Made by a program: the position numbers and the translations under genes
Source of the DNA: Candidatus Altimarinota bacterium
GTDB taxonomy: Bacteria > Patescibacteriota > Gracilibacteria > UBA4473
Direction: 5' to 3'
Assembly: GCA_026982915.1 (NCBI GenBank)
Contig: JALWQU010000125.1
Coordinates: 1-16,910 of the forward strand
DNA: 16,910 nt
Notes under the pieces: generated by a model
What the model saw: only the letters and a program-made list of their open reading frames with translations
What the model was told of the DNA's origin: nothing
The model's database searches: none
In this document: positions 16,804 through 16,910 of the stretch, piece after piece
How the letters are laid out: each line of letters opens with the position of its first letter
Position numbering within the stretch: position 1 is the stretch's first letter

Positions 16804-16910
16804 CTGGTATTGTAACTGCTCACTGCCCCCTCCCGAGAAGCGGTAATTATAGGTAGGAATTAGAAAAAAGAGAATTAAAGTTATCGCAAATAAAGTCTAA
16901 AAAAGTCCCT
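16760..16910. other. Unresolved 5' region of the pilin-like unit
   Basis: To about 16803 this stretch still encodes the first pilin-like domain on the minus strand, ahead of the ATG at 16759. Beyond it no intact gene is visible. The pilin frame has TGA (16820-16822) and a TAA eight codons further upstream. A second minus frame reads a hydrophobic stretch but has no start codon after its TAG. The window ends here, so truncation, frameshift and a wrong join cannot be told apart. Confidence 0.6.

Noticed and set aside
16820..16822. TGA as a recoded glycine codon (code 25)
   Set aside because: ATGA overlaps at two gene pairs use TGA as a stop, and long glycine-rich proteins in the window contain no in-frame TGA. 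One site is better explained by mutation.
16790..16896. Hydrophobic minus-strand reading frame (TLFAITLILFFLIP...) that could be a signal peptide for the pilin-like gene
   Set aside because: It follows a TAG with no start codon after it and is in a different frame from the pilin domains. T-rich DNA easily gives such stretches, so it is noted only as a possible relic after frameshift.

Overview
The window looks like chromosome from a small-genome, AT-rich bacterium with single-membrane-style type IV pili, most like a member of the Candidate Phyla Radiation (Patescibacteria). This is an inference from gene style: a compact PilN/PilO/PilB/PilC set with no PilM, a PilB that lacks the usual N-terminal domain, a DUF5665-like membrane protein beside YggT, and no Shine-Dalgarno motif in front of any gene. 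The lineage within that group is not resolved. The standard code is used: two ATGA overlaps (5596-5599 and 12887-12890) make TGA a stop, and the large proteins, including the glycine-rich DnaK, are read without in-frame TGA.

Layout. (1) 4-2597, minus strand: a DUF5665-like membrane protein, a YggT-family protein, cysteinyl-tRNA synthetase (cysS) and a small membrane-anchored protein of unknown function, closely packed and probably one operon. (2) 2652-7734, plus strand: uvrC, diverging from the first operon; a 49-residue very basic protein with its own promoter and terminator; then an O-methyltransferase overlapping a class A penicillin-binding protein of the PbpC type. (3) 7802-11565, minus strand: dnaK with a strong terminator and a consensus promoter flanked by two CIRCE-type operators; an arginine/tyrosine-rich secreted protein; and an MscS-family mechanosensitive channel. 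(4) 11700-15920, minus strand: a pilus assembly operon in transcription order PilN-like, PilO-like, PilB, PilC, behind a promoter at 15948-15976. (5) 16031-16910, minus strand: a pilin-like gene made of two tandem diverged copies of one cysteine-containing globular domain. They are joined by a lysine-rich linker, and no intact N-terminal pilin helix is visible.

How it fits together. Regions 4 and 5 are pilus machinery next to its likely substrate. Region 3 is a heat-shock unit under probable HrcA control. Region 2 joins DNA repair to cell-wall synthesis. Most genes are ordinary. The parts worth a second look are the duplicated and apparently 5'-broken pilin unit at the right end, a roughly 60-nt hairpin-forming sequence found in two intergenic gaps about 3.8 kb apart, the double CIRCE layout, and the absence of Shine-Dalgarno sequences. 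No tRNA, rRNA, CRISPR array, transposase or phage gene was seen. No gene-free stretch exceeds 300 bases; the largest is the unresolved 16760-16910.
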